A DNA stretch of 64,000 nucleotides from an uncultured Victivallis sp. Lineage in GTDB: Bacteria > Verrucomicrobiota > Lentisphaeria > Victivallales > Victivallaceae. The notes below the pieces were generated by a model. It had not been told where the DNA came from, ran no database searches, and saw only the letters and a program-made list of their open reading frames with translations. The stretch is taken from assembly GCF_944391105.1 (NCBI RefSeq), contig NZ_CALXSK010000001.1, positions 62,001 through 126,000 of the forward strand, in the 5' to 3' direction. Both the position numbers and the translations under genes were made by a program. Shown here in pieces: positions 17,759-27,527 of the stretch; position 1 is the first letter of the stretch; each line of letters opens with the position of its first letter.

Positions 17759-19552
17759 TCAGTTGTTGTTCGGCTGCAGCGTCAACAGAAATTCAATGTT
17801 GCTCTTGACCTTCTTCAGCCGTCCGAGCAGAAGCTCCATCGCCTCCGCAGCCGGTACGCCGTTGATCGCCTTGCGCAGCATCCACACCTTGCTCAACTCA
17901 TCCGGATGCAGCAGCAGCTCCTCCTTGCGCGTACCGGATTTCTCGACGTTGATCGCCGGATAGATGCGCCGGTCGGAGACGTTGCGATCCAGGTGCAGCT
18001 CCATGTTGCCCGTGCCTTTGAACTCTTCGAAAATCACGTCGTCCATACGGCTGCCGGTTTCGATGAGCGCGGTTGCAATGATCGTCAAACTGCCGTGATT
18101 CTCGATGTTCCGGGCTGCGCCGAAGATTTTCTTGGGCTTGTGCAGCGCAGTCGCGTCAACGCCGCCGGTGAGGATCTTGCCGCTGTGCGGCTGCAGAGTG
18201 TTGTACGCGCGCGCCAGACGCGTGATGCTGTCGAGCAGAATCACGACGTCATGCTTGTACTCGACCATCCGTTTCGCCTTCTCGATCACCATCTCGGCGA
18301 CCTGCACATGCCGCTCGGGCGGCTCATCGAAGGTGGAGCTCACGACTTCCGCGTCCACGCTGCGTTTCATGTCGGTCACTTCCTCGGGACGTTCGTCGAT
18401 GAGGAGGATAATCAGCTTCACTTCGGGATTGTTCGCACGAATGCTGTTCGCAATCTTCTGAAGCAGAACGGTTTTTCCGGTACGCGGAGGAGCGACGATA
18501 AGTCCGCGCTGCCCCTTGCCGATCGGCGTGACCAGGTCGACGATGCGGGTCGAGAAATCATTCGGATCACGCTCCAGAACCAGACGCTGCGTCGGGAAAT
18601 AGGGTGTCAGGCTGTTGAACGGAATGATCTCCTTCTTCCGCTCGGGCGAATCGTTGTTGATGCTCTCCACCTTCAGCATCGCAAAGAAACGTTCCTTCTC
18701 GCGCGGCGTGCGGATCTGCCCCGCGACGAAGTCGCCGGTCTTGAGCGCAAACCGTTTGATCTGAGAAGGCGAAAGATAAATATCTTCCGAGCACGGCAGA
18801 TAGCAGTAACTCGCACTGCGCAGAAAGCCGAAACCGTCCGGAAGCACCTCAAGATAACCGGAGCCGTACATCTGGCCGCACTTCTCCGCATTCGCCCGGA
18901 GAATTTCGCACACGAGCGTCGATTTGTCGAGCGCGCCGATTCCTTCGATTCCAAGCTCGGCGCCCATCGCGGCGAGTTCCTGCATCGACTTCTCCTGCAG
19001 TTCGGAGATGTTCAGCGACGGGACCACATGATCGCGCGGCACGTCGCGGTCGCGACGGTTCCCATTGTTCCCGTTGTTCCCGTTCCGGCGATGGTCACGC
19101 TCCTGGCGGTCGAACCGCCCCTGCCGCTCGGACCGGTCGAACCGTTCGGTCCGCTCGGGCTTCTCCGCTCTCTCCTCCCGCTCCTGGCGCGGGGCGGGCT
19201 CTTCCGGAAGAGCTTCGGGCCGTTCCCGTTCCGAAACTCTCTCCGCGGCGGCAGCCGCATCGAGCTCTTCGATCAAAAGCTCACGCATGACCTCCTCGGC
19301 GGAAGGTTCGGCAAGGTTCGGCAGCTCTTCCCCGGCCTTCTCCGGCACGGACTCCACGGGACGCCGCGGAGGGCGACCGCGACGACGCACAACCGGAGCG
19401 CTCCCCTCCTGCCCGGCGGGGCTCTCCACGCCCGGTTCAGTCTCCTTCTTTTTCGTCGAACCGGGACGGCGGCCGCGTTTCTTCGGAGCGGGAGCTTCAG
19501 TGCCCGCGTTGTTGTCTGCGTTCATCGGAATGAGTTCGTCGGAGTCGTTCAT
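17759..19552 (-). CDS. rho: Transcription termination factor Rho with long disordered N-terminus
   Basis: Hexameric RNA-dependent ATPase of 597 residues, against about 419 in E. coli. The extra length is an N-terminal extension (residues 1-165) rich in Glu, Arg, Pro and Asn, with two AT-hook-like cores (KKRGRRPGS and [10 protein letters not shown]) and an [13 protein letters not shown] stretch. The Rho N-domain (about 168-205) and RNA-binding fold (GFGFLRS…) follow. The ATPase core has Walker [14 protein letters not shown], Walker [19 protein letters not shown] and the Q/R-loop region. Co-directional with coaE upstream and the ftsB-like gene downstream. Confidence 0.96.
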   Translation of the reverse strand: MNDSDELIPMNADNNAGTEAPAPKKRGRRPGSTKKKETEPGVESPAGQEGSAPVVRRRGRPPRRPVESVPEKAGEELPNLAEPSAEEVMRELLIEELDAAAAAERVSERERPEALPEEPAPRQEREERAEKPERTERFDRSERQGRFDRQERDHRRNGNNGNNGNRRDRDVPRDHVVPSLNISELQEKSMQELAAMGAELGIEGIGALDKSTLVCEILRANAEKCGQMYGSGYLEVLPDGFGFLRSASYCYLPCSEDIYLSPSQIKRFALKTGDFVAGQIRTPREKERFFAMLKVESINNDSPERKKEIIPFNSLTPYFPTQRLVLERDPNDFSTRIVDLVTPIGKGQRGLIVAPPRTGKTVLLQKIANSIRANNPEVKLIILLIDERPEEVTDMKRSVDAEVVSSTFDEPPERHVQVAEMVIEKAKRMVEYKHDVVILLDSITRLARAYNTLQPHSGKILTGGVDATALHKPKKIFGAARNIENHGSLTIIATALIETGSRMDDVIFEEFKGTGNMELHLDRNVSDRRIYPAINVEKSGTRKEELLLHPDELSKVWMLRKAINGVPAAEAMELLLGRLKKVKSNIEFLLTLQPNNN

Positions 19553-19622
19553 ATTGTTTTCCCTGAAACCTTTTGAGATTAAATGTTTTTCATGAAACCG
19601 CGACAGAGGCTTTCCCGCCGCC

Positions 19623-20228
19623 TCACCGCGAAAAATGTCCTTCCTTCAACACCGGGATCAGACGTTCCACCTGGAGTTCAAGCTCCCGGAGATCCCCGTT
19701 GTTGATGAGCGCAAAATCGGCTCTTTCGAGTTTCGCATCCGCGAAGAGCTGGCGCGCTTCGCGCCGCCGGATCTCCTGATCCGTGAAGTTCCGGTGTTCC
19801 CGCAGTCTCGCGCGGCGGATCTCCGGTGCGGCCCAGACCGCAGCCACCCGGTCGAACTTCCCCTCATACCCCGCTTCAAATAGAAGCGGAATCTCAAACG
19901 CTCCATCCGCACCTTCCCGCCGGCAGCCGCCGATCAGCGATTCGAGCTTCCGGGAGAGTTCAGGATAAAGCAGTTCCGTCAGGAACTCAAGCTCGCCGGG
20001 ATCTTCGAAAACGATCTCGCCGACCCTGCGCCGGTTGACCGCTCCCTCCTCCGTCAAAATCCCGTTTCCCCACCGTTCCGCGAGTTTCCGGGCCATCGCA
20101 CCGCCCGGTTCGGCATAAAGTTCATGGCAGAGCGTGTCTGCGTCGGCCGTACGCCATCCACGTGCCGAAAACGCGGCAAGCACGGAACTTTTCCCGCAGC
20201 CGAACGCACCGGTTATCCCCAGAATCAT
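19623..20228 (-). CDS. coaE: Dephospho-CoA kinase
   Basis: Last enzyme of CoA synthesis, phosphorylating the 3'-OH of dephospho-CoA. The protein is 201 residues, the normal length. The P-loop [13 protein letters not shown] is at residues 4-16, [10 protein letters not shown] carries the conserved Asp, and [10 protein letters not shown] is the substrate-binding region. [18 protein letters not shown] is the lid. Start chosen at ATG 20228, where homology begins; the SD is weak. It is 70 bp upstream of rho and probably co-transcribed with it. Confidence 0.93.
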   Translation of the reverse strand: MILGITGAFGCGKSSVLAAFSARGWRTADADTLCHELYAEPGGAMARKLAERWGNGILTEEGAVNRRRVGEIVFEDPGELEFLTELLYPELSRKLESLIGGCRREGADGAFEIPLLFEAGYEGKFDRVAAVWAAPEIRRARLREHRNFTDQEIRRREARQLFADAKLERADFALINNGDLRELELQVERLIPVLKEGHFSR

Positions 20229-20457
20229 AGAAAATCGTCTCGTCAATCCCCCGACCGGAAAAAAATTCTCCCGGCGGCATGTTGCTTCGATTGGAGCCGC
20301 ACGCAACGAATTCCGGCGACCCCGTCTGGATAAAGAGCTTCGAACGGGAGAAATCGTCCCTCCCGACAGCGACAAAGAGCGCTGTTTTATCATAAATTAA
20401 CTTGATTTATCCATTTTGCAAGTGCATTTTAAAGAAAATTCACAAGATTGGAGCAAA

Positions 20458-21015
20458 ATGAAACCGGAAATCCTTGGAAAAAGAGTGATCGGCGAAGGCC
20501 GTTTCCTGACCCTGAGCGAACTCGAATACGACAACGGCAGCGGCAAACTCCGCCGCTGGGAGGCCTGCGACCGCGCGGGAAATGGAGCGGCCGCCTTCAT
20601 TCTCGCACACATCGCACCGGACGACGAACTGCTGTTCGTCCGCCAGTTCCGCCCGCCGGCCGGAAGGCTCATGCTCGAATTCCCGGCCGGACTTATCGAC
20701 CCCGGCGAAACGCCGGAAGAGACCGCTGTCCGCGAACTCTACGAGGAGACCGGCTATCAAGGCAAAGTCACCGGGTGTTCCCGCCCCGGCTGGAGTTCCC
20801 CGGGGCTCACCGGAGAAACCATCTGCATGGTGAAAATGGAAATCGACGGCGACGCTTACCGCGGTCAAACCGTCGAACCTCATCCCGAGGAGTGCGAACG
20901 CATCGAAGTGTTCCGGGTCAAACGCACGGAACTGGCCGCGTTCGTGGCCGCGCAGGAGGCGCAGGGGGTCGGCATCGACACGAAAATCTACACCTACCTC
21001 GCGGCAATGGAGTGA
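20458..21015 (+). CDS. Nudix hydrolase (ADP-ribose pyrophosphatase-like)
   Basis: Protein of 185 residues hydrolysing a nucleoside diphosphate linked to another group. The full Nudix box is present in the order G-x5-E-x7-REVxEExGx, from GLIDPGE to RELYEETGY (about residues 82-104). FVRQFRPPAGRLMLEFPAG before it is typical of ADP-sugar pyrophosphatases. The ATG at 20458 follows GGAG; an upstream TTG at 20416 is less likely. Convergent with the YeiH gene after 4 bp. Exact substrate unknown. Confidence 0.88.
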   Translation: MKPEILGKRVIGEGRFLTLSELEYDNGSGKLRRWEACDRAGNGAAAFILAHIAPDDELLFVRQFRPPAGRLMLEFPAGLIDPGETPEETAVRELYEETGYQGKVTGCSRPGWSSPGLTGETICMVKMEIDGDAYRGQTVEPHPEECERIEVFRVKRTELAAFVAAQEAQGVGIDTKIYTYLAAME

Positions 21016-21019
21016 CTCT

Positions 21020-22006
21020 CTACCTCACGAGCCCGAAGTGGATCGCCGCACACCAGACCGACGCGAGGATGATCCAGAGCACCACGCCGTGAATCACCGG
21101 CTTCAAGCCCAGCTCCTTGAGCTTCGCGCGGTTCAGATTCGCGCCGATGAGGAAGAGCGTCACGATCATCATATACTTCGAAAGCTCCTTGAGGAAGTGC
21201 CCCGCGTCCTCCGTTCCCGGAATCCAGGTCACCAGCGCCGACGCGATCAGGAATCCTGGAATGAACCACGGAACCTTGAACCGGATCTTCCGCTTCTCCC
21301 CCTCCGCCGCCTCCGCAACGAACATCGAGAGAAACATCGTCACCGGGATGATCCAGAGCGCCCGGGCGAGTTTCACGGTCGTTCCGACCTCCAGCGCCTC
21401 CGGTCCGTAGGCCATCGACGCGCCCACCACCGAACTCGTATCGTGAATGCCGAGCGCCGACCAGTAACCGAACTGATACTCGCTCATCCCGAGCGCGTGC
21501 CCGACCGCCGGAAACACCAGCAGCGCCACCGCATTCAACGTGAACACCACCGCCGAAGCGATCGCAATGTCATGCGCCTTCGCCTTCAGCACCGGAGCCG
21601 CCGCCGCAATCGCGCTGCCGCCGCAGATCGAGGTCCCGACGCTGATGAGATACATCGTGTTTTTCTGCAATCCCAACCGCTTGCCGAGCAGCACGCCGAG
21701 TCCGAGCCCCATCGCGATTCCGACGAGCGTATAGACGATTCCATGCGCTCCGGCTTTGAGCACCTCGACGAGATTCATGCCGAATCCCATCCCCACGATC
21801 GCCGCACCCAGCAGCGGAGAGGTCAACTTCGCCGTCAACGCCTCGAACGGATTCCCCCACGCCACCGCGAAGATCACGCCGCAGATCACAGCCACCCCCG
21901 GCGCGTGATTCCGAAGAGCCGGAAACACCCACGGCAAAATGAAAAATGCGGCGGCTAGCGCCAGAAACACTCCCTGTTTGATTCGAAATTCAAGATTCGG
22001 TTTCAT
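21020..22006 (-). CDS. YeiH-family (UPF0324) putative sulfate/anion exporter
   Basis: Inner-membrane protein of 328 residues with about ten hydrophobic helices. The family signatures GMGFGMNL, VGTSICGGSAIAAAAPV and ALGIHDTSSVVGA are intact, and these Gly/Ser-rich re-entrant-like segments define UPF0324. Some members are associated with sulfite or taurine metabolism. It is divergent from a LysR-type regulator, the classic yeiH/yeiE arrangement, and thus probably controlled by it. The ATG follows AGAAGGAG. Confidence 0.88.
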   Translation of the reverse strand: MKPNLEFRIKQGVFLALAAAFFILPWVFPALRNHAPGVAVICGVIFAVAWGNPFEALTAKLTSPLLGAAIVGMGFGMNLVEVLKAGAHGIVYTLVGIAMGLGLGVLLGKRLGLQKNTMYLISVGTSICGGSAIAAAAPVLKAKAHDIAIASAVVFTLNAVALLVFPAVGHALGMSEYQFGYWSALGIHDTSSVVGASMAYGPEALEVGTTVKLARALWIIPVTMFLSMFVAEAAEGEKRKIRFKVPWFIPGFLIASALVTWIPGTEDAGHFLKELSKYMMIVTLFLIGANLNRAKLKELGLKPVIHGVVLWIILASVWCAAIHFGLVR

Positions 22007-22083
22007 TGCCCGGCTCCTTCTGGTTTGGTGAAACGTTGTCAGATAATATAACTCCCGTTTTTAAAAATTAAAATTATTGAGAA

Positions 22084-22097
22084 TTATCTATTGATAA
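22084..22097. promoter_or_regulatory. Candidate LysR operator between yeiH and its regulator
   Basis: Inverted repeat TTATC-TATT-GATAA in the 128-bp AT-rich gap. It overlaps the -35 of the regulator's candidate promoter, as expected for autoregulation by a LysR protein. Confidence 0.4.
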
Positions 22098-22118
22098 ATT
22101 ATATTTATGTGATACAGT
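22091..22118 (+). promoter_or_regulatory. Candidate promoter of the LysR gene
   Basis: TTGATA (22091-22096), 16-bp spacer, TACAGT (22113-22118), 17 bp before ATG 22135. Confidence 0.4.
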
Positions 22119-22134
22119 AGATCCGGAGGCGAAG

Positions 22135-23013
22135 ATGATCGATAGAAAACTCGAAATTTTCCGCATGGCGGCACAGTTGCGGAACTTCACGGAGGCGGCG
22201 GCGGCGCTCGGCATGACGCAGCCGAACGTGACCCATCAACTTGCTTTGCTCGAAAAGGAGCTCCATGCGCGGCTCTTCGTGCGGGACGGGCGGCATGTGA
22301 CGCTCACCCCGGCGGGGAAAGCGCTGGCCGCGGAGTGTGAACAGCTCTTCGCCGACGCGGAAAAACTCGTCCGCGCCGTCCAATGTGCGGCCGCCGGAGT
22401 CCGCAGTTACAGCATCGGCGGCACCCTCACGGCGGGCGGCTATCTGCTGCCGGGGCTCATGGCGGAATATATGAAACGTCATCCGGAAAAAAGCCTTGAA
22501 CTGAAAATCGCCAACACCCGCGGCATCGAGGAGCTCCTCACCGCTCACAAACTCGATGTTGCTCTGGTCGAAGGACCGTTTGAGCAGAAACATTTTCTTT
22601 CGATCCCGTTCTGCCGGGACGAACTTGTTCCGGCCTTCGCTCCCGGAAGCGCATCGGCGGAAATTTCGCTCGAAGCCTGCCTGCGCGAAGGGAAACGGTT
22701 CATCCTGCGCGAAGCCGGTTCCGGAACCCGTTACTACTTCGAGCGGTTTCTGAAAAGCTGCAACCTGCCGCGTCCGGATCCCCGCTGCGTCCTGGAAGTC
22801 AACAGCTTCGACGCGCTGAAACTGTTTGTGCGCCGGGGACTCGGCATCACGGTCATCTCACGCTTCGCAATCCGGGATGAACTTGCGGCTGGCTGGCTCG
22901 AAAGCGGCCGCTTCACGGAAGGCCCCATCCTCCGGGAATTGAATTTCATCTATCTGCCGGAAGAGAATCTGCGTTTTGCCGAAGAGTTCATCGCTTTCTG
23001 CCGGAAAGCGTAA
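22135..23013 (+). CDS. LysR-family transcriptional regulator (YeiE/CysB-like context)
   Basis: Protein of 292 residues: an N-terminal winged helix-turn-helix (FRMAAQLRNFTEAAAALGMTQPNVTHQLALLEKEL, residues 9-43) and a periplasmic-binding-like effector domain (90-292). FILREAGSGTRYYFERFL matches the anion-binding part of CysB/YeiE/CbbR-type regulators. The start follows GGAGG. Divergent from the YeiH exporter, so it is the likely regulator of that gene, perhaps sensing a sulfur oxyanion (inference from context). Confidence 0.9.
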   Translation: MIDRKLEIFRMAAQLRNFTEAAAALGMTQPNVTHQLALLEKELHARLFVRDGRHVTLTPAGKALAAECEQLFADAEKLVRAVQCAAAGVRSYSIGGTLTAGGYLLPGLMAEYMKRHPEKSLELKIANTRGIEELLTAHKLDVALVEGPFEQKHFLSIPFCRDELVPAFAPGSASAEISLEACLREGKRFILREAGSGTRYYFERFLKSCNLPRPDPRCVLEVNSFDALKLFVRRGLGITVISRFAIRDELAAGWLESGRFTEGPILRELNFIYLPEENLRFAEEFIAFCRKA

Positions 23014-23020
23014 AACGGCA

Positions 23021-25093
23021 TCACAACCAGTCGTGCTTCCGAAAATCCGGCGGGAAGTCGGGATGGAGCTTTGTGACGCCCCCCTCGCGCCGCACATGGA
23101 ACCGGCGGCCGCGCCCGTCGACCCAGACTCCATGATCCGGCAGCGGCAGCCGGGTCACAAGCAGCGGAACCGCCTCACTCCGGCGCGACTCGTCAAACGG
23201 CAGCGGCGACTTTGTCCGGAACGACTCCAATGCCGCCTGGTCGAGTTCAACGAACGGTTCGACGGCATGCACTCCACATCGCTGCAGCTCTTTCGCAGCC
23301 CGTGAGTTGCAGACCGGAAGCGGGAAGGATGCCACCACCTGGCAGCCGGAAGGAAGTTCCCGCAGCAACTCAAATCCATAGATTCCTCCGACGCGGAACG
23401 TCCGGCAACCCGCCCCGTATGCCGCACGAAGTTTTTTCCTCAGAGCGGCGAGTTCCCCTTCCGGAACAAAGCCGGGCAATTCAAACACCTCCCCCTCCGG
23501 CGTCCAGGCGGAACCGGCGGGAGTGCCGAACGCACTCTCCTCGCGGCCCAGCCGCTCCAGCGCCGCCGAACCGGCGGCATTGGCGAGCGCCGGATTCAGA
23601 AGCTGCGCCGCCCACGCCCAGAACTCGCGGCGCAGCGACTTGAGCACGCTCGCCGGAACGAAAAACGCCCCCTCGATCTCCGCGACGACACCGGGCGCAC
23701 TCCACGGCTCCGGCACGGCCGAACCGAATGCGTCAGTCGCATCCTGCGCCGAAAAAGGACGTTTCCCGGCAGGAGCGAAATCGACCTCGCGCTCCCACCG
23801 CCGCCCCGGCAGCTCCGCGATGGAGGCGATCCACTTCGACGCACTCAAATGCAGCGAAACCCTGAGCGAATGCCGTCCCGCTGGCAGCGACGCGGCCTGA
23901 CGGCTGAAGTCGTAACCGTTCTCGCCGATTTTATAAAGCAGCCACCCGGGACGCGCAACATAGTCTCCGGGAATGAAGCAGAGCGTTCCCGGACGCACCT
24001 TCACGACCTCCTCCCCCCGGTTCCGCAGCGCGATCAGCGTAAAGCTCTGCCCGTCCCCGCCCTCGGGCGGAACGAGACGGAGCCGGTCGCCGAGGTGAAG
24101 CCGGTCGAGCGCGGCAACCGAAATTCCGCCGGACACGCGTTTCTCAATCCGTCCGGCCGCCACACCGAACGAACCGAGACGATCCGCATCGATCAACGAA
24201 CGGTACTCGCGCACGAAAAAATATCCGTTCGAGGGACGGCGCGTCGCCGTCGAACGCAGCAATTGTTCCGCTTCCGCGAGCAGTTCCGGCGGCGAATCGA
24301 CCGGACCGTCAAGCAGCAGCCGGTAGGCCTTCACGGTTTTCCAGACGTAGTCGGGCGAACGCAGCCGTCCCTCAATCTTCAGCGAAGCGACGCCGATGCG
24401 CCTGAGTTCCGGCAGAAGCGGAACGCCGTACAGATCGCGCGGCGAGAGAAAAAATCCACGTTTTCCGCCAATCTCGTAACGACGGCGGCACGGCTGCTTG
24501 CACTTGCCGCGGTTGCCGCTTCCGCTCCCGGTCGCGGAGGAGAGCAGACACTGCCCGGAGAGCGAACAGCAGAGCGATCCGTGAATGAACACCTCCAGTT
24601 CGATCTCCGACCGTTCCGCAATCTCCCGGAGCTCCTCAAGGGTAACTTGCCGTTCGAGAATCACGCGACGGACTCCGAGCCGCGCCGCGGCGGCCACGCC
24701 CGCCGAGTTGTGGATCCCCATCTGCGTCGAAGCGTGCAGAACGAGCGAAGGGAAAAACTCCCGCGCCAATGCCAGCACCCCGAGATCCTGCACGATCAGC
24801 GCGTCCGGCCCGAGTTTCACAAGTTCCGCCAGATACTCCGCCACCTCGGGGAGTTCCCTCTCCTTCACAAGCGTGTTCAATGTGAGGTAGAGTTTCCGAC
24901 CGCGCGGTCGCGCATATTCGAGAAGCCGCGCAAGCGAGTCTACCGTGAAATTCTCCGCCCGCTCACGCGCGTTGAATCTGCCGAGCCCGCAGTAAACCGC
25001 ATCCGCCCCGGCGTCGTATGCCGCAAGTGCGGTTTCGAGATTTCCTGCCGGAGCGAGCAGTTCCGGACGTTTTGTCGCATCGAACTTCTTCAT
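23021..25093 (-). CDS. U32 peptidase-family protein, RlhA (23S rRNA hydroxylase)-like
   Basis: Protein of 690 residues with the long RlhA/YdcP layout rather than the shorter TrhP one. The N-terminal U32 TIM-barrel starts RPELLAPAGNLETALAAYDAGADAVYCG. The U32 signature is ELEVFIHGSLCCSLSGQCLLSS, followed by GNRGKCKQPCRRRYE with the Cys residues that bind the Fe-S cluster in RlhA. A DUF3656-like middle domain follows and a second U32-like barrel half is degenerate at the C-terminus. RlhA makes 5-hydroxycytidine in 23S rRNA using prephenate. The start overlaps the helicase stop (ATGA). Confidence 0.85.
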   Translation of the reverse strand: MKKFDATKRPELLAPAGNLETALAAYDAGADAVYCGLGRFNARERAENFTVDSLARLLEYARPRGRKLYLTLNTLVKERELPEVAEYLAELVKLGPDALIVQDLGVLALAREFFPSLVLHASTQMGIHNSAGVAAAARLGVRRVILERQVTLEELREIAERSEIELEVFIHGSLCCSLSGQCLLSSATGSGSGNRGKCKQPCRRRYEIGGKRGFFLSPRDLYGVPLLPELRRIGVASLKIEGRLRSPDYVWKTVKAYRLLLDGPVDSPPELLAEAEQLLRSTATRRPSNGYFFVREYRSLIDADRLGSFGVAAGRIEKRVSGGISVAALDRLHLGDRLRLVPPEGGDGQSFTLIALRNRGEEVVKVRPGTLCFIPGDYVARPGWLLYKIGENGYDFSRQAASLPAGRHSLRVSLHLSASKWIASIAELPGRRWEREVDFAPAGKRPFSAQDATDAFGSAVPEPWSAPGVVAEIEGAFFVPASVLKSLRREFWAWAAQLLNPALANAAGSAALERLGREESAFGTPAGSAWTPEGEVFELPGFVPEGELAALRKKLRAAYGAGCRTFRVGGIYGFELLRELPSGCQVVASFPLPVCNSRAAKELQRCGVHAVEPFVELDQAALESFRTKSPLPFDESRRSEAVPLLVTRLPLPDHGVWVDGRGRRFHVRREGGVTKLHPDFPPDFRKHDWL

Positions 25094-26472
25094 TTGGAAT
25101 ATGCCTCATGTTCGCGCCGGCGGGCGCTCACCCCCTCTTCGCTGGTTCCCGAGCTGACCAGTTCATACAGCAGCGCCTGCTCTTTTCCCGGAGCGGGACG
25201 CAGAATCCGACCAAGCCGCTGTACGTGCTCGCGCACGCTCGCCGACCCCGAAAGAATGATCCCGACCGCGACCGCCGGAACGTCCACGCCTTCGTTCAAC
25301 ACCTTGCTCGTCACCAGCACCGTGTACTTCCCCTCCCGGAAGAGATTCAGAAACTCCTTCCGTTCGCCCGGTTTCGTCCGGTGCGTGATAACAGGCCAGC
25401 AGAACCGGCGGCCGAGATCGTACGCGGTCGCGTTGTCCGCCGTGAAAATAAGGATCCGCTCCCCGGCGTGTCGATTCACAATCTCCCAGACCATGCGGAT
25501 CTTCGCCTCTCCTCCGCGCGCAATGCGCCGCTGTTCGAGAAAGGCCCGGAACACCTCCCGACCGTGCGGAAGCCGCGCGCACAATCCCAGAAACCGCCCC
25601 CACTCCGACTTGAAACGGAAATTCAACCGGTTCGCCGCGAGAAAATCGGTGTACACCTTGCGGTTGCGCGCATACGCCTCGGCCTCCTCCGGATCGAGCT
25701 CCACCGGAATCGGAATCGTCCGGTAGTGCGACAGCACCTTCCCTTCCAGCTCCCCGATTCCGACCCGGCAGACGATCGGCCCGATCAGATTTTCAAGCAC
25801 GGCGGCACGCTCCTCCGGCAGCTCCGGCGTGGCCGAAAGCCCGAGCCGGTAAGGGGCGATCGCCATCGCCGCGGCAAGCCGCGTCTCCGGACCCGGCAGA
25901 TGGTGGCACTCGTCCGCGACGAGCAATCCGAAGCGGTTGCCGATAAACTCCATGTTCAGCACCGCCGAATCGTAGGTGCTGACCGTCAGATCCCGAATCG
26001 AGTGCTCCCCGCCGCCGAGCATGCCGATTTCACGCGCAAAAAAATGTTCGAGCACCCCGACCCACTGTCCGAGAAGATCAATCGTCGGGACAAGGTAAAT
26101 CGCGGGACGTTTCAGGAAAGCCGTCACCATCACCGCAAGCACCGTCTTGCCACTGCCCGTCGGCAGCGCCGCCACGCCGCGGAAAAGTTCCGAACGCCAT
26201 GCGTCAAAAGCTCTCCTCTGATGCGGGCGCGGCACAAGCTCCACCGCAAGCGAAAGATCCTCCAGCGGTGAAAACGCCCGGGCTTCATCCCGGAACGTCA
26301 CTCCGGCCTCCTGCAATCCGAGTACGATCGAGGCGTAATCGCACCCCCTTCCCCGGAAATTTCGCGTCCGCTCGTCAAAACGCAGAACACGACGGAGCCG
26401 CTCCGGCAGCTCCGCCGTGCTCATTCCGGTCAGCGTCAGCGTCCCGGCATCGAAAGCGAGAACCGGCTTCAT
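25090..26472 (-). CDS. Superfamily 2 DNA helicase, XPB/Rad25-like
   Basis: ATP-dependent helicase of 460 residues. Seen are the Q-like segment VPRPHQRRAFDAW, Walker A LPTGSGKTVLAV (about residues 105-116), the DECH box VADECHHLPG, motif III LSATP, motif V region SKVLNEGVDVPAV and motif VI REHVQRLGRILRP. The DECH box with a short N-terminal domain resembles XPB-type helicases. No Bax1-like nuclease lies next to it. The ATG at 26472 overlaps the upstream small membrane gene by four bases and its stop overlaps the U32 gene, so three genes are translationally coupled. Confidence 0.88.
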   Translation of the reverse strand: MKPVLAFDAGTLTLTGMSTAELPERLRRVLRFDERTRNFRGRGCDYASIVLGLQEAGVTFRDEARAFSPLEDLSLAVELVPRPHQRRAFDAWRSELFRGVAALPTGSGKTVLAVMVTAFLKRPAIYLVPTIDLLGQWVGVLEHFFAREIGMLGGGEHSIRDLTVSTYDSAVLNMEFIGNRFGLLVADECHHLPGPETRLAAAMAIAPYRLGLSATPELPEERAAVLENLIGPIVCRVGIGELEGKVLSHYRTIPIPVELDPEEAEAYARNRKVYTDFLAANRLNFRFKSEWGRFLGLCARLPHGREVFRAFLEQRRIARGGEAKIRMVWEIVNRHAGERILIFTADNATAYDLGRRFCWPVITHRTKPGERKEFLNLFREGKYTVLVTSKVLNEGVDVPAVAVGIILSGSASVREHVQRLGRILRPAPGKEQALLYELVSSGTSEEGVSARRREHEAYSK

Positions 26473-26750
26473 CGCATATTCTGCGGCCGGAACGCACCGA
26501 TCGCTCCAACCGCGAGGAACACAATCAACGCAATCGCCAGGACGGTCCAGCCGTATTCGAGCACCCGTCTCCCGAAATGCTCGATCCGGCCGCCGACCAG
26601 CAGAAAAAGCGCAACGAAAATCCCCGCAGTGACCCCGGCGGCAAGACCCCATCGCCATCCCCGTTTCCAGTCGGGATAGTCGGGAATGTCCACGGCCTCA
26701 ACCTGCCGGAGCAGCTCCTTGAATCTGGGATCGTCTTCCGGATCGCGCAT
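26469..26750 (-). CDS. Small membrane protein, two transmembrane helices
   Basis: Protein of 93 residues with an acidic N-terminal helix (DPRFKELLRQVEAVDIP) and two hydrophobic segments at about residues 32-53 and 65-86, both rich in Gly/Ala/Val. No known family recognised. GGAGG lies four bases before the ATG, and the stop overlaps the helicase start. It lies 20 bp after the surface-repeat gene, so one long operon from 28001 to 23021 is possible. Confidence 0.6.
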   Translation of the reverse strand: MRDPEDDPRFKELLRQVEAVDIPDYPDWKRGWRWGLAAGVTAGIFVALFLLVGGRIEHFGRRVLEYGWTVLAIALIVFLAVGAIGAFRPQNMR

Positions 26751-26770
26751 GGGTCCTCCGAATCGGTTGC

Positions 26771-27505
26771 TCAGAAACTGAAGTTCAGAATCGGGAATAC
26801 CGGAATCCAGGCATCCTTGTTGTAGTTGATCGCGCCGAACTGCACCCCTTTGCCGTTCGTCATATTCAGCAGCCCGAGCTGCAGCGCGCCGCCGTTCTCA
26901 CCGGCCTTGTTCACAAATCCGCACTGCACACCGGTGAACGGGCCGTCCGCAATGCTGACCGCCCCGGCCTGGAACCCCGTGAACCCTTTCGACAGCGCCA
27001 GCGCAAGCCCGCCCTGGATGCCCGTGAAGTTCTTCGCCTGCGAGATGAACGCGAACTGCGCACCCTGCACATCACCCGCGAGCGCATAGGGACCGGTCGC
27101 CTGAAGTCCGTTCAGCGAACCGGTGTTCAACGTCGTCACAAACGCGGCCTGAAGTCCGTTCAGATCCCGGCTCTTCACCGCAACCCAGCTCGCCTGCCCG
27201 CCGTTGATCGTGTCGGTACCGGAATAGACCCACGACACCTCAAGCCCGAACACCCTGCCGATGCCGCCCGAGGCAACCCAGCCGGTCTTGAGCCCGTACA
27301 CATTTGAATTCCACGTCGAATTCGGGATATTCGGCAGAAAGACGATCTGCAGAAACGTCCACTTATCCAGCGGCTGCGGCACATCGAGATCGTTGCATTT
27401 CACGGAACCCGTCTGCACCTTCGGTTCAGGAACCGCGGCCGTATCAGCGGCAAACACTCCGGCCAGGCAGCCGAACATCAGCGAAAAGACCAGAAACTTT
27501 TTCAT
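26771..27505 (-). CDS. LA_2272-like surface repeat protein
   Basis: Exported protein of 244 residues with signal peptide MKKFLVFSLMFGCLAGVFAA. The rest is a run of short repeats with the pattern (N/G)GLQ(A/L)(A/G)xxNxxxxx, e.g. LNGLQAAFVTTLN, FTGIQGGLALALS, FTGFQAGAVSIA, FTGVQCGFVNKA and ALQLGLLNMT. Such glutamine-containing repeats, as in LA_2272-type proteins, suggest an all-beta surface or outer-membrane protein. It ends with Phe (LNFSF), as outer-membrane proteins often do. RBS GGAGGAGG favours 27505 or 27508. Paralogue of the gene just upstream. Confidence 0.75.
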   Translation of the reverse strand: MKKFLVFSLMFGCLAGVFAADTAAVPEPKVQTGSVKCNDLDVPQPLDKWTFLQIVFLPNIPNSTWNSNVYGLKTGWVASGGIGRVFGLEVSWVYSGTDTINGGQASWVAVKSRDLNGLQAAFVTTLNTGSLNGLQATGPYALAGDVQGAQFAFISQAKNFTGIQGGLALALSKGFTGFQAGAVSIADGPFTGVQCGFVNKAGENGGALQLGLLNMTNGKGVQFGAINYNKDAWIPVFPILNFSF

Positions 27506-27527
27506 CATTCCCTCCTCCGGCAACTCT

